Positions 6,620 to 13,118 of a DNA stretch of 13,118 nt are shown piece after piece; position 1 is the stretch's first letter, and each line of letters begins with the position of its first letter. The DNA lies in NCBI GenBank assembly GCA_007128345.1, contig SKXS01000253.1:1-13118 (forward strand), in the 5' to 3' direction. A program made the position numbers and the translations under genes. The notes under the pieces were generated by a model. It was not told the DNA's origin and ran no database searches. It saw only the letters and a list, made by a program, of their open reading frames with translations. This stretch comes from Spirochaetia bacterium. Lineage in GTDB: Bacteria > Spirochaetota > Spirochaetia > PWKH01.

Positions 6620-7864
6620 TCAGGCGCTGACCTGCCTGCGGAACCGTATGAGTTCAATCCTGTTTCCCGCCATCTCCTGGATAGTAAATATGCCCAAGGG
6701 TGTATCTATGGACTGGCCGGCTGCAGGTATTTGGCCGAGCACTTCCAAAACATACCCGCCCAGGGTGGTGACATGGCGTGAATGAGATAACTTGATGTGG
6801 AAGTAATCCTCAAACTGCTGAATAGATGTCTCTCCTTGGATTATATATACACCTTTAGCTATTTTAGAGATTCTGTCACCCTCACTGACTTCATGCTCGT
6901 CATAGAGTTCACCGAAGAGCACCTCCATGACATCTTCGAGGGTCACCACGCCTGCAAGACCACCGTATTCGTCCAGAACAACTGCCATGTGGAGTTTCTG
7001 TGACTTGAAAAGGAAGAACATTTCGTGGACCTTTTTGTTTTCTGAAACAAAAAGAGGTGTTTCCATGATATCGCGTATACGCAGAGTGGATTTATCATCA
7101 GCAATAGCCTTAAGCAGGTCCCGAACAAGCAGAATGCCGCAGATTTCTTCGGGATGCTTGATGTATACCGGAATTCTGGAATGACCGCTTTTCACTACAT
7201 CTCCGAATACAGCCCCGACTTCTGCATTCCCGTCGATACTGGTTATTTCTGTCCTGTGTGTCATAATAGTGCGTACATGGATATTGTCAAAGCGGAATAC
7301 GCTCCTGACCAGTTCAGTCTCGTAATTTTCGACAACTCCTTGATCTTCTGCGATGTTCACTACATGGAGGATGCCCTGGAGTGAGATTTTCTGATGCTGG
7401 GTTTTCGAAAAAAGTGAGGCAATTCGCTTGCTTATGAGATTTACAAGCTGGACTAGCGGGTAGAGTACGTACGAAAGCAGCAGGATGGGGTAGGCCATAT
7501 GTGACGCTATCCAGACATTATGTATAATCGCTATTTGCTTAGGGGTAATTTCAGCAAATATGAGGATTATCAAGGTGAGCAGCCCGGTTGCATATCCTAC
7601 TGCATAGCTGCCGTAATAGATGATGACCATGGTCGTAGTCAGCGCTGAAGCAGCTATGTTCACTAAGTTATTGCCTATCAAAATGGTAGTAAGCAGGATG
7701 TCGGGCTGTTTAGCCAGTTTGGCTGCAACACGCTTACGTTTTATTCTGCTTGTTTCCATTTCCTTGACCTGGATAAAGGAAATGGAAGTAAAAGCGGTTT
7801 CAGTACCAGAAAATAATGCAGAAAGCACAACAAGCACGGCTATGACTATGAGATACGTCGTCAT
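6620..7864 (-). CDS. CNNM/CorC-type membrane protein with CBS pair (hemolysin-like, putative Mg2+/Co2+ transporter)
   Basis: The product has 414 residues and the classical layout. An N-terminal DUF21/CNNM membrane domain has hydrophobic segments near 4-24, 60-82, 90-108 and 122-148, with family motifs SGTETA (19-24), GNNLVNIAAS (64-73) and FAEITPKQ (103-110). Two CBS motifs follow, at about 197-252 and 262-316, joined through VLDEYGGLAGVVTLEDV (297-313). A CorC/HlyC C-terminal domain runs from about 328 to 410. Related proteins export magnesium or bind divalent metal and nucleotides; the old name 'hemolysin' comes from an early assay. Which metal is moved cannot be read from the sequence. A GC-rich Shine-Dalgarno, AAGGCGG, lies 7 nt before the ATG at 7864. 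A sigma-70-like promoter is visible about 90 nt upstream. leuS follows on the same strand. Confidence 0.92.
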   Translation of the reverse strand: MTTYLIVIAVLVVLSALFSGTETAFTSISFIQVKEMETSRIKRKRVAAKLAKQPDILLTTILIGNNLVNIAASALTTTMVIIYYGSYAVGYATGLLTLIILIFAEITPKQIAIIHNVWIASHMAYPILLLSYVLYPLVQLVNLISKRIASLFSKTQHQKISLQGILHVVNIAEDQGVVENYETELVRSVFRFDNIHVRTIMTHRTEITSIDGNAEVGAVFGDVVKSGHSRIPVYIKHPEEICGILLVRDLLKAIADDKSTLRIRDIMETPLFVSENKKVHEMFFLFKSQKLHMAVVLDEYGGLAGVVTLEDVMEVLFGELYDEHEVSEGDRISKIAKGVYIIQGETSIQQFEDYFHIKLSHSRHVTTLGGYVLEVLGQIPAAGQSIDTPLGIFTIQEMAGNRIELIRFRRQVSA

Positions 7865-7957
7865 ACAAATGCCGCCTTGTTTCCAGATAGAAGGTGTAAA
7901 TGATACGAGTCAGGGTCTTCCTGCAGTTGGGATGAATTGCAGTCCATAGCTGATGCT

Positions 7958-7986
7958 ACTATACAACGGCATTATGAAGGTTTCAA
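7958..7986 (-). promoter_or_regulatory. Sigma-70-like promoter for the CNNM gene and leuS
   Basis: On the minus strand, TTGAAA (7986-7981) and TATAGT (7963-7958) are separated by exactly 17 bp; each hexamer matches consensus at five of six bases. Transcription would begin near 7951 and leave a leader of nearly 90 nt before the ATG at 7864. The leader contains a 5-bp inverted repeat, CTGCA/TGCAG. The position and spacing are good, but it is unproven. Confidence 0.55.
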
Positions 7987-8032
7987 GTGAGTGACGGGTG
8001 TCTGCGATAAGTACCGTGTGAGTTCATGCAAA

Positions 8033-8063
8033 TGATGGAGGTGTAGGCCTCCGAATTCCATCA
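8033..8063 (+). repeat. Dyad with two mutually exclusive helices
   Basis: TGATGGA (8033-8039) is complementary to TCCATCA (8057-8063). The inner GGAGG (8037-8041) can instead pair with CCTCC (8048-8052) around a 6-nt loop. The two helices share the GGA and cannot form together. Whether this region is transcribed is unknown, because no firm start site for the plus-strand gene could be placed. Confidence 0.3.
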
Positions 8064-8149
8064 ACTGACAAACCCGAATACGGTGATAACATGCGTGCGC
8101 ATTGAGACGAATCGTGTATGATTTCAAGAGAATACCTTTAATAATCGTG

Positions 8150-8198
8150 AAGGAGGTTATATACTATGTTCTATGAACGTATTAATATTCGCCTTTGA
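8150..8198 (+). other. Shine-Dalgarno and 10-codon ORF overlapping the next gene start
   Basis: AAGGAGG (8150-8156) lies 9 nt before the ATG at 8166, which opens MFYERINIRL and stops at TGA 8196-8198. It lies 16 nt before the ATG of the peptidase-like gene (8173), which is in another frame. The ribosome site is therefore better placed for the short ORF than for the gene. It could be a leader peptide with coupled re-initiation, or simply a chance ATG within a slack spacer. Confidence 0.35.
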
Positions 8199-8802
8199 GC
8201 CTCTGAGCTCAGGAAAGAAGAACGCGGGATATACCACGGCTGAGTGGGTTATGGAAGGACTCACATCTGAAGTAAGCGGACTAGTTAATGTACAGCTCAT
8301 CACGGTATCGCCCTTTTTTGCATGCAAGGAGACACTTATTCGTTCCATGGAGGAACACAAGCCTGATTTGGTTATTGGTTTGCAAGTTTCTCCAGGAAAT
8401 CCTTGGGTGCTTGTCGAGCAGTGCGCGCTAAACATCATCCATACTCACCATTACCCTAACTGGGAGGATCAGGAACAATACATGACTCCGATTTACCAAA
8501 ACGGAGCCAGTGCCTTGTTCACAAGGACGGACACAATCCAGCTGATTGAGATTTTTCGGGAGCACGGGGTTCCTGCAGAGCACTCATTTCACTGCGGAAC
8601 AGGGATTGCAAATTATTCGTACTACATGGCCCTCCAGGAGATGGACTCTGAGCAGGCGCTTTTTATCCATGTTCCTCAATCACCGGAACAGGCAATCATG
8701 AATGGTGTTCCAGTACCGGTGTTTCCCCCTTGGCAGACTGCGCAGGGGCTTACTCGGTGGATCATCAGGCAGCATGAAGAGAGGGACACAAAAACATCAT
8801 GA
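8173..8802 (+). CDS. Pyroglutamyl-peptidase-like (peptidase C15 fold) protein lacking the catalytic cysteine
   Basis: The 209-residue product shows the pyrrolidone-carboxylate peptidase framework: MNVLIFAFEP at the start, KPDLVIGLQ (63-71), VEQCALN (81-87, family ErvAiN), GTGIANYSYYMAL (142-154, family GTFvCNxvmY) and FIHVPQSPEQA (164-174). The catalytic Glu (E82) and His (H166) align, but the nucleophilic Cys position is Ala (A146). The pyroglutamate-pocket features also differ: FEPFGG has become FEPLSS, and the loop after E82 is HTHHYPNW instead of the usual D.R.PDN type. The usual N-terminal pyroglutamate-removing activity is therefore unlikely. C84 and C141 are nearby cysteines. The start at 8173 is supported by homology, although the Shine-Dalgarno is 16 nt away. 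Its stop overlaps the start of the ACT gene. It may be a binding protein or a repurposed enzyme. Confidence 0.75.
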   Translation: MNVLIFAFEPLSSGKKNAGYTTAEWVMEGLTSEVSGLVNVQLITVSPFFACKETLIRSMEEHKPDLVIGLQVSPGNPWVLVEQCALNIIHTHHYPNWEDQEQYMTPIYQNGASALFTRTDTIQLIEIFREHGVPAEHSFHCGTGIANYSYYMALQEMDSEQALFIHVPQSPEQAIMNGVPVPVFPPWQTAQGLTRWIIRQHEERDTKTS

Positions 8803-9338
8803 AAAGAGTCCAGGCTCTGCTCAATGCAATGGGAAAAGACCGGCTGGGGATTGCAGATGATCTTGCTGCGATTCTGGAAACATGGAACTGCAGTATAGAA
8901 TCGAGCAAAATGGCTGTGCTCGGGGATCAGTTTGCGGCTATTATACTCTTTTCCGGGCCTGAGAATCAGGTGGCAGCACTCATCAAAGAGGACAGCCCTT
9001 GGGGACAGCTGCAGGATCTGCATATCGATATCAGGCCGATAACCGGAACGAGGGCGAAGAAAGAGGGACTTGCCTACCTTCTGGAAACTGTTTCGCTTGA
9101 TGCCCCCGGTATCTTACATGCGGTAACTAGGGTGCTGCGCAATTTTCAGGTTAATATTGAGGATCTTGACACTGAATCTGCTTCAGCACCATTCACCGGA
9201 TCACCTATGTTCATCATGAAGCTTAGGGTTACAGTACCTACTGGGATATCTCCTTCGGAGGTGCGGGAGGCACTCTTCAAGGCTGCCCTGAACCGTGATA
9301 TGGATATCAAATTCACTGCCTGTTCAGGGATTTCCTAG
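8799..9338 (+). CDS. Protein with two ACT domains (GcvR-like regulator)
   Basis: This 179-residue soluble protein is made of two ACT domains. The first spans about residues 3-80 (GKDRLGIADDLAAIL, then NCSIESSKMAVLGDQFA). The second spans about 92-175 (VSLDAPGILHAVTRVL, then VNIEDLDTES). The arrangement resembles GcvR, the glycine-cleavage repressor accessory protein, and related amino-acid sensors that bind small ligands between ACT domains. No DNA-binding domain or enzyme domain is attached, so any regulatory action would need a partner. Its ATG overlaps the stop of the peptidase-like gene (ATGA at 8799-8802), which implies coupled translation and a shared role. The ligand cannot be predicted. 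At the 3' end it shares CTAG with the convergent photolyase gene. Confidence 0.83.
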   Translation: MKRVQALLNAMGKDRLGIADDLAAILETWNCSIESSKMAVLGDQFAAIILFSGPENQVAALIKEDSPWGQLQDLHIDIRPITGTRAKKEGLAYLLETVSLDAPGILHAVTRVLRNFQVNIEDLDTESASAPFTGSPMFIMKLRVTVPTGISPSEVREALFKAALNRDMDIKFTACSGIS

Positions 9339-10654
9339 TGCTCAGATACCGACCGATAATGCGACAGTGCAACTACGCGTTCTTGTGAATGATCAACAAT
9401 AGGCTGTGGATAATGTGGGAGATGGCGCACTCCATGATCATGTATCTCTTTTGAGGAATATGATGTGAGCTCCGGAACCCACTGCTTGATGTATCGTGTT
9501 TCAGAATCAAATTTCTTTTGCTGGCTCCATGGGTTAAAAATCCTGAAAAACGGCTGCGCGTCGCATCCTGTGGAAGCTGCCCATTGCCAGTTTCCGTTGT
9601 TTACACACGGGTCCCAGTCAATAAGCCGTGAGGCAAAGTATTGTTCTCCCTGTCTCCATGAGATATGTAAGTCCTTAGTGAGAAATGATGCGGTAATCAT
9701 GCGTACCCGATTATGCATAAAGCCGGTTTGGTTCAGTTCACGCATGCCTGCATCAACTATGGGAAAGCCTGTATGCCCGGTGCACCATGCGCTGAAAAGC
9801 TCTTCGTCATGAGACCAGGGCAGCTTGTCATACTTGCTGATGAAGCTGTTTGTGAAAACATGAGGAAAATGGTTAGCGATATGGAACCAGAAGTCCCTCC
9901 AATACAGCTCATCGATAAAAACCGAATGAATTCCCATCATCGAAGCTGCCTCAAAAACAATTTCTCTGATTGAGAGAGTTCCCCATGCACTATGAGGTGA
10001 AAGCCTGGAAGTAGGTACAAAGGGGTAGTCTCGTGTGTCTGCATACGATGTAATCTGGTTTAGGCTCGATAAAACTTCCAATCCGCTTTTCCGTCCCCCT
10101 GCGCAGCAGGCCTCTCCATGTGATATTGCATCAGAAATCGGGGATGTGCCCGAAATATCTCCCGTATACCATTTCCCTCGGTGCATATGCTGCGGGGGAC
10201 GGACATCTTTTTCTCGCGCTGATCGGAGAAATGGGGTAAAAACCCGATAGGGGGACCCATCAGACTTGAGGTTATCTTCAGGTGGTACGATCAGGTGATT
10301 ATCAATTGCATGGATGGTGCAGGCTTCAGCAAGGCGCATGCAGAACTCCTGGAAATCGGGTGTGTAGTCTTTTTGAACATACACATCGCGACAGGAAAAA
10401 CGCTTCAGCAGACCTGTAAGCACAACTACAGGGTCTCCCTTGAATATATGGAGCCTGCCTCCCTGTTTAGTTATCTCCTGTTCCAGGTCTCTGAGGCTAT
10501 CAGCAATAAACTGATAGGAGAAAGGATGCATGTGCATTGCTTCAGTAAAGATGAAGCAGGGAACAACTGTATGCCCTGATTCAAGAGCTGCATTGAGAGA
10601 AAGGTTGTCATAAAGCCTTAGATTTCTAGAAAACAGGTGCAGTACATATCCCAT
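9335..10654 (-). CDS. phr: Deoxyribodipyrimidine photolyase (class I CPD photolyase)
   Basis: The 439-residue product repairs UV-induced cyclobutane pyrimidine dimers using blue light, FAD and an antenna pigment. The N-terminal alpha/beta antenna domain (about 1-125) begins MGYVLHLFSRNLRLYDN. The FAD domain carries TSRLSPHSAWG (215-225) and ELYWRDFW (249-256; W252 aligns with the substrate-contacting Trp). It also carries TGFPIVDAGMREL (295-307), MHNRVRM (313-319) and NNGNWQWAAS (352-361). The electron-transfer tryptophans align at W280, W333 and W356, and the flavin-N5 Asn at N352, so the enzyme should be active. A cryptochrome role is possible but less likely. The start ATG at 10654 is 15 nt after the alcohol dehydrogenase stop; the Shine-Dalgarno is weak. 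It overlaps the ACT gene stop by 4 nt. Confidence 0.93.
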   Translation of the reverse strand: MGYVLHLFSRNLRLYDNLSLNAALESGHTVVPCFIFTEAMHMHPFSYQFIADSLRDLEQEITKQGGRLHIFKGDPVVVLTGLLKRFSCRDVYVQKDYTPDFQEFCMRLAEACTIHAIDNHLIVPPEDNLKSDGSPYRVFTPFLRSAREKDVRPPQHMHRGKWYTGDISGTSPISDAISHGEACCAGGRKSGLEVLSSLNQITSYADTRDYPFVPTSRLSPHSAWGTLSIREIVFEAASMMGIHSVFIDELYWRDFWFHIANHFPHVFTNSFISKYDKLPWSHDEELFSAWCTGHTGFPIVDAGMRELNQTGFMHNRVRMITASFLTKDLHISWRQGEQYFASRLIDWDPCVNNGNWQWAASTGCDAQPFFRIFNPWSQQKKFDSETRYIKQWVPELTSYSSKEIHDHGVRHLPHYPQPIVDHSQERVVALSHYRSVSEH

Positions 10655-10669
10655 AGCATAGTTCCGTTA

Positions 10670-11836
10670 TCAGCGGTATGCCCGCTTCATGATTTCAAGG
10701 GTATCTTCGTAAGATAGCGTGTAAGAGTCCATCGCAAAGAGCCTCCCCATAGTTTCTCGGGCATTGACTATCAGAGAGGGAAGGTCCTCGGCTAATATTC
10801 CATGGGCTGACATGGACAGGTCTTCAACCCCGCAGCTTCGAATCAGTTGGTCAAACTCCTCAAGAAAACTCCGTTTGCCTTTTCCCTTTCCTCCATACAT
10901 AACTTGTGCCATTTCTTCAAATTTCTTTGGATTTTTTTCATAGAAGAAACTGAAGTACGCCTGGGAGACGAGTATGAGAGCTTCACCGTGAGCAATTTCC
11001 GGATGGAATGCGCTTAATGCATGGGCAAGCGAATGCTGTGAAGTCAATCGTGAAGTTGATAGAACCATACCTGATAAAGTATTGGCTAGAGCTACCTGTG
11101 ATCGAGCTTCAATATCCTTACCGTTCTGTACTGCTTTTGGTAGATACTTAGCAATTAATGCAATGCTTTTTAATGCAAAACTGTCACTGATAGGATTCGC
11201 GGCTTGAGATATATACCCTTCTGCAGCATGGAAAAATGCATCAAACCCCTGAAAAGCAGTCAGCCTGGGAGGGACGGAGGTCATGAGTTCGGGATCTACT
11301 ATTGCCAGAACAGGGAATGTATGGGGGATGGATGCAAACCCGATTTTCTCCTTGGTTTCATCGTTGGTTATGACCGTAAAAGGATCGGCTTCTGTACCAG
11401 TCCCGGCGGTGGTGGTGACTGCAACGATGGGTAAAGCCCCGTTTTCCACTGGTATCCCTTTCCCGGTTCCTCCAATTATGTAGTCCCAGTAGTTTCCGGG
11501 ATTATTGGCCAAGAGAGCTATGCTCTTTGCGGTATCTATACTGCTGCCGCCTCCAAGGCCTATGATAAAATCGCAGGATGACTGCTTCGCCAGTTCAGCG
11601 CCTTCAGCAACGTTACGAACAATTGGATTAGGCAGCACCTTATCATACAGCACAGATTCTATCCCACGGTCTGCCAGGATGGAGGTGAGCCGGTCAAGAT
11701 ACCCTAATCGTTTCATGGAGCCGCCGGAAGTTATGACAATAAGCGCTCGACTCCCTGGAAGCGGCAGAGACTTTAATTCTTGGAGCGAACCAGGTCCAAT
11801 TACAATTTTTGTAGGGATATGATAGGTAAAATTCAT
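10670..11836 (-). CDS. Iron-containing alcohol dehydrogenase
   Basis: This 388-residue group III (Fe-ADH) family oxidoreductase would reduce aldehydes or oxidise alcohols with NAD(P). The nucleotide-binding GLGGGSSIDTAKS motif is at 93-105, and the family TTTAGTGTEA is at 141-150. The metal ligands align at D199 and H203 (GFDAFFHAAEG), H272 (SLAHALSA) and H283 (IAHGEA), so the active site looks complete. The substrate cannot be named: family members use butanol, lactaldehyde, propanediol, glycerol or other alcohols. Its ATG at 11836 has an excellent Shine-Dalgarno, AAGGAGG, 5 nt upstream. It lies 35 nt after the serine dehydratase and 15 nt before phr, in one apparent operon. No metabolic link between the three products is obvious. 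Confidence 0.92.
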   Translation of the reverse strand: MNFTYHIPTKIVIGPGSLQELKSLPLPGSRALIVITSGGSMKRLGYLDRLTSILADRGIESVLYDKVLPNPIVRNVAEGAELAKQSSCDFIIGLGGGSSIDTAKSIALLANNPGNYWDYIIGGTGKGIPVENGALPIVAVTTTAGTGTEADPFTVITNDETKEKIGFASIPHTFPVLAIVDPELMTSVPPRLTAFQGFDAFFHAAEGYISQAANPISDSFALKSIALIAKYLPKAVQNGKDIEARSQVALANTLSGMVLSTSRLTSQHSLAHALSAFHPEIAHGEALILVSQAYFSFFYEKNPKKFEEMAQVMYGGKGKGKRSFLEEFDQLIRSCGVEDLSMSAHGILAEDLPSLIVNARETMGRLFAMDSYTLSYEDTLEIMKRAYR

Positions 11837-11871
11837 TTGCTCCTCCTTGTAGTATGAAAATTACAGATTGT

Positions 11872-13083
11872 TTAATTACTTTTATCAGCATGCAGCCCGG
11901 CTAGACCGCCGAGAGAAGTTTCCCGGTAAAGCGACGGCAGGGCTTTCCCGGTTTCCTTCATTACTTCGACAATTTTATCAAATGATATCTGGTGGCGCCC
12001 GTCTGAGAGAAGCGAGTATGCCATATGGTTGAGAGCCCGGGCCGCACCAAGGGCATTTCGTTCGATACATGGGATCTGTACGAGTCCAAGTATTGGGTCA
12101 CATGTAAGTCCGAGGTGGTGTTCCAACCCCATCTCTGCCGCATATTCTACCTGATAGTTGGAACCTCCCATGAGATGGGTAGCGGCCCCTGAAGCCATGG
12201 CGCAAGCGGCACCAATCTCTCCCTGGCACCCTACCTCCGCTCCTGAAATGGATGCCCGGTACTTTATCAGATTACCGATAAGTCCAGCGGTTGCCAGGGA
12301 TCTGATCAAGCGCCGTTGCTGTACGTGGTACACCTCTTTAATATACAGCAGCACCGCGGGAAGCACGCCGGCAGATCCGCAGGTTGGAGCAGTAACAATT
12401 TGAGCACCAACCGCATTCTCTTCTGCTGCAGCCAGGGCGTACGCATACACTTTTGATCGTTTCCCGATGGGACCGCTTAAGTGACATGACTGGGCGTAGT
12501 ATCTGGCGGCTTTCCGCGGAAGAAATAATCCTCCCGGGAGTACCCCCTCCTGTTCAATGCCGCGGCGAATTGAGTGCTTCATGACGGACCACACTTTTTG
12601 AAGGTAGTCAAGAATTCCGTCACCTTCACATGCAACTACATACTCCCACAACTGTCTCCCATGTCTGTCGCACCAGTTCAGTATGTCAGCCATGGTATCA
12701 AGTTCGTACACATGTGTACCTTCCATAGGGTCATCATCGCTTGCAAGTGCTCCGCCTCCTATGCTGTATGCGGTCCATTCGTCCAACATCTGCATGTGTG
12801 AATCGTAGGCGGTAAATGTCATGGCATTTGGATGCCGGGAGAGGAATTCTTCTGGTTTCCAGAGTACATCGACTTTACAGTCTTTGCCGACAAATGCAGC
12901 TGATACTGCCTCCCCGGTACCATGCCCTTCACCTGTAGCAGCAAGAGATCCGTAGAGGGTTACCAGATATGATTGAGCATCAGGGCAGCGATCAAGAAAG
13001 TGCTCAGCAGCTTTCCTGGGAGCCATGGTATGACTGCTTGAAGGCCCATACCCGATCCTGAACAATTCACGAATAGAATTCAT
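11872..13083 (-). CDS. sdaA: L-serine ammonia-lyase (iron-sulfur dependent, single chain)
   Basis: The 403-residue product deaminates L-serine to pyruvate and ammonia with a [4Fe-4S] cluster. The N-terminal part shows MNSIRELFRIGYGPSSSHTM and GHGTGEAV (53-60). The catalytic part shows TAPTCGSAGVLPA (231-243) and GCQGEIGAACAMASGAA (285-301). Cysteines at C286, C328 (TCDP) and C339 (PCIERN) keep the 42 and 11 residue spacing of the cluster ligands in characterised bacterial enzymes. It is shorter than the roughly 450-residue enterobacterial forms, a compact type I recall from anaerobes. The ATG at 13083 is preferred by homology. An in-frame GTG at 13101 would add six residues, and neither has a clear Shine-Dalgarno. 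It is the first gene of the sdaA-adh-phr set; its promoter is probably near or beyond the right edge. Confidence 0.93.
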   Translation of the reverse strand: MNSIRELFRIGYGPSSSHTMAPRKAAEHFLDRCPDAQSYLVTLYGSLAATGEGHGTGEAVSAAFVGKDCKVDVLWKPEEFLSRHPNAMTFTAYDSHMQMLDEWTAYSIGGGALASDDDPMEGTHVYELDTMADILNWCDRHGRQLWEYVVACEGDGILDYLQKVWSVMKHSIRRGIEQEGVLPGGLFLPRKAARYYAQSCHLSGPIGKRSKVYAYALAAAEENAVGAQIVTAPTCGSAGVLPAVLLYIKEVYHVQQRRLIRSLATAGLIGNLIKYRASISGAEVGCQGEIGAACAMASGAATHLMGGSNYQVEYAAEMGLEHHLGLTCDPILGLVQIPCIERNALGAARALNHMAYSLLSDGRHQISFDKIVEVMKETGKALPSLYRETSLGGLAGLHADKSN

Positions 13084-13118
13084 GCGGCCATTGTATATCA
13101 CTTTGTAAGTGCTGAGAA

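Larger units (their letters stand above)
7865..8172. other. Divergent intergenic region between the CNNM gene and the peptidase-like gene
   Basis: This 308-bp gap separates genes transcribed in opposite directions. It contains the minus-strand promoter at 7958-7986, an inverted repeat CTGCA...TGCAG (7921-7942) in the predicted leader of the CNNM transcript, and a dyad at 8033-8063. It also contains ATGCG-TG-CGCAT at 8091-8102 and a strong Shine-Dalgarno at 8150-8156. I found no convincing -35/-10 pair for the plus-strand gene; CTGACA (8065-8070) with TAACAT (8087-8092) is the best weak candidate. I recognise no tRNA, riboswitch or coding sequence in the gap apart from the 10-codon ORF beginning at 8166. 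Confidence 0.6.

Noticed and set aside
6560..6785. Plus-strand ORFs over the end of the CNNM gene and the leuS start
   Set aside because: They are antisense to conserved coding sequence and their products show no family features.
7990..8150. Possible tRNA or riboswitch suggested by CCTCCGAATTCC and nearby dyads
   Set aside because: No cloverleaf with a matching acceptor stem could be formed, and no known riboswitch core was recognised.
13084..13101. GTG at 13101 as the serine dehydratase start
   Set aside because: The six added residues are not expected in the family, and no Shine-Dalgarno supports it; ATG 13083 matches the conserved N-terminus.

Overview
This window is an ordinary-looking bacterial chromosome segment of about 13 kb. 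It holds nine complete genes plus two incomplete ones at the left edge. Gene content suggests a spirochaete (Spirochaetota): a DUF4416 protein, a small lipoprotein with a relaxed lipobox, a short single-chain Fe-S serine dehydratase, and a REP-type transposase fragment. That assignment is an inference from family resemblance; no rRNA or other marker is present to confirm it.

Left edge (1-710): the first 57 codons of a REP-associated Y1 transposase run off the window on the minus strand. About 140 bp away, on the plus strand, lies the C-terminal remnant of a class I methyltransferase that lacks its SAM-binding half. Together they look like an insertion scar.

Plus-strand block (711-4012): a fused DAHP synthase-prephenate dehydratase is followed by a DUF4416 protein and a predicted lipoprotein, closely spaced and probably co-transcribed. 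The fusion joins the first step of aromatic synthesis to the committed step of phenylalanine synthesis, with a candidate sensor domain at each end. The lipoprotein start sits in a potential hairpin whose loop carries the Shine-Dalgarno sequence. Two dyads separate this block from the convergent leuS.

Minus-strand pair (4057-7864): leucyl-tRNA synthetase lies downstream of a CNNM/CorC-type membrane protein. A good sigma-70-like promoter is visible upstream of the latter.

Divergent pair (8173-9338, plus): a pyroglutamyl-peptidase-like protein whose catalytic cysteine is replaced by alanine overlaps, by ATGA, a protein with two ACT domains. Their coupling suggests one function. A Shine-Dalgarno sequence upstream fits a 10-codon overlapping ORF better than the gene itself.

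Minus-strand operon (9335-13083): serine dehydratase, an iron-containing alcohol dehydrogenase and a class I photolyase. The photolyase and the ACT gene end in opposite directions on one shared CTAG.

No tRNA, rRNA, CRISPR array or complete mobile element was seen. The strongest leads are the aromatic-pathway fusion, the cysteine-less peptidase-like protein coupled to the ACT protein, and the hairpin at the lipoprotein start.
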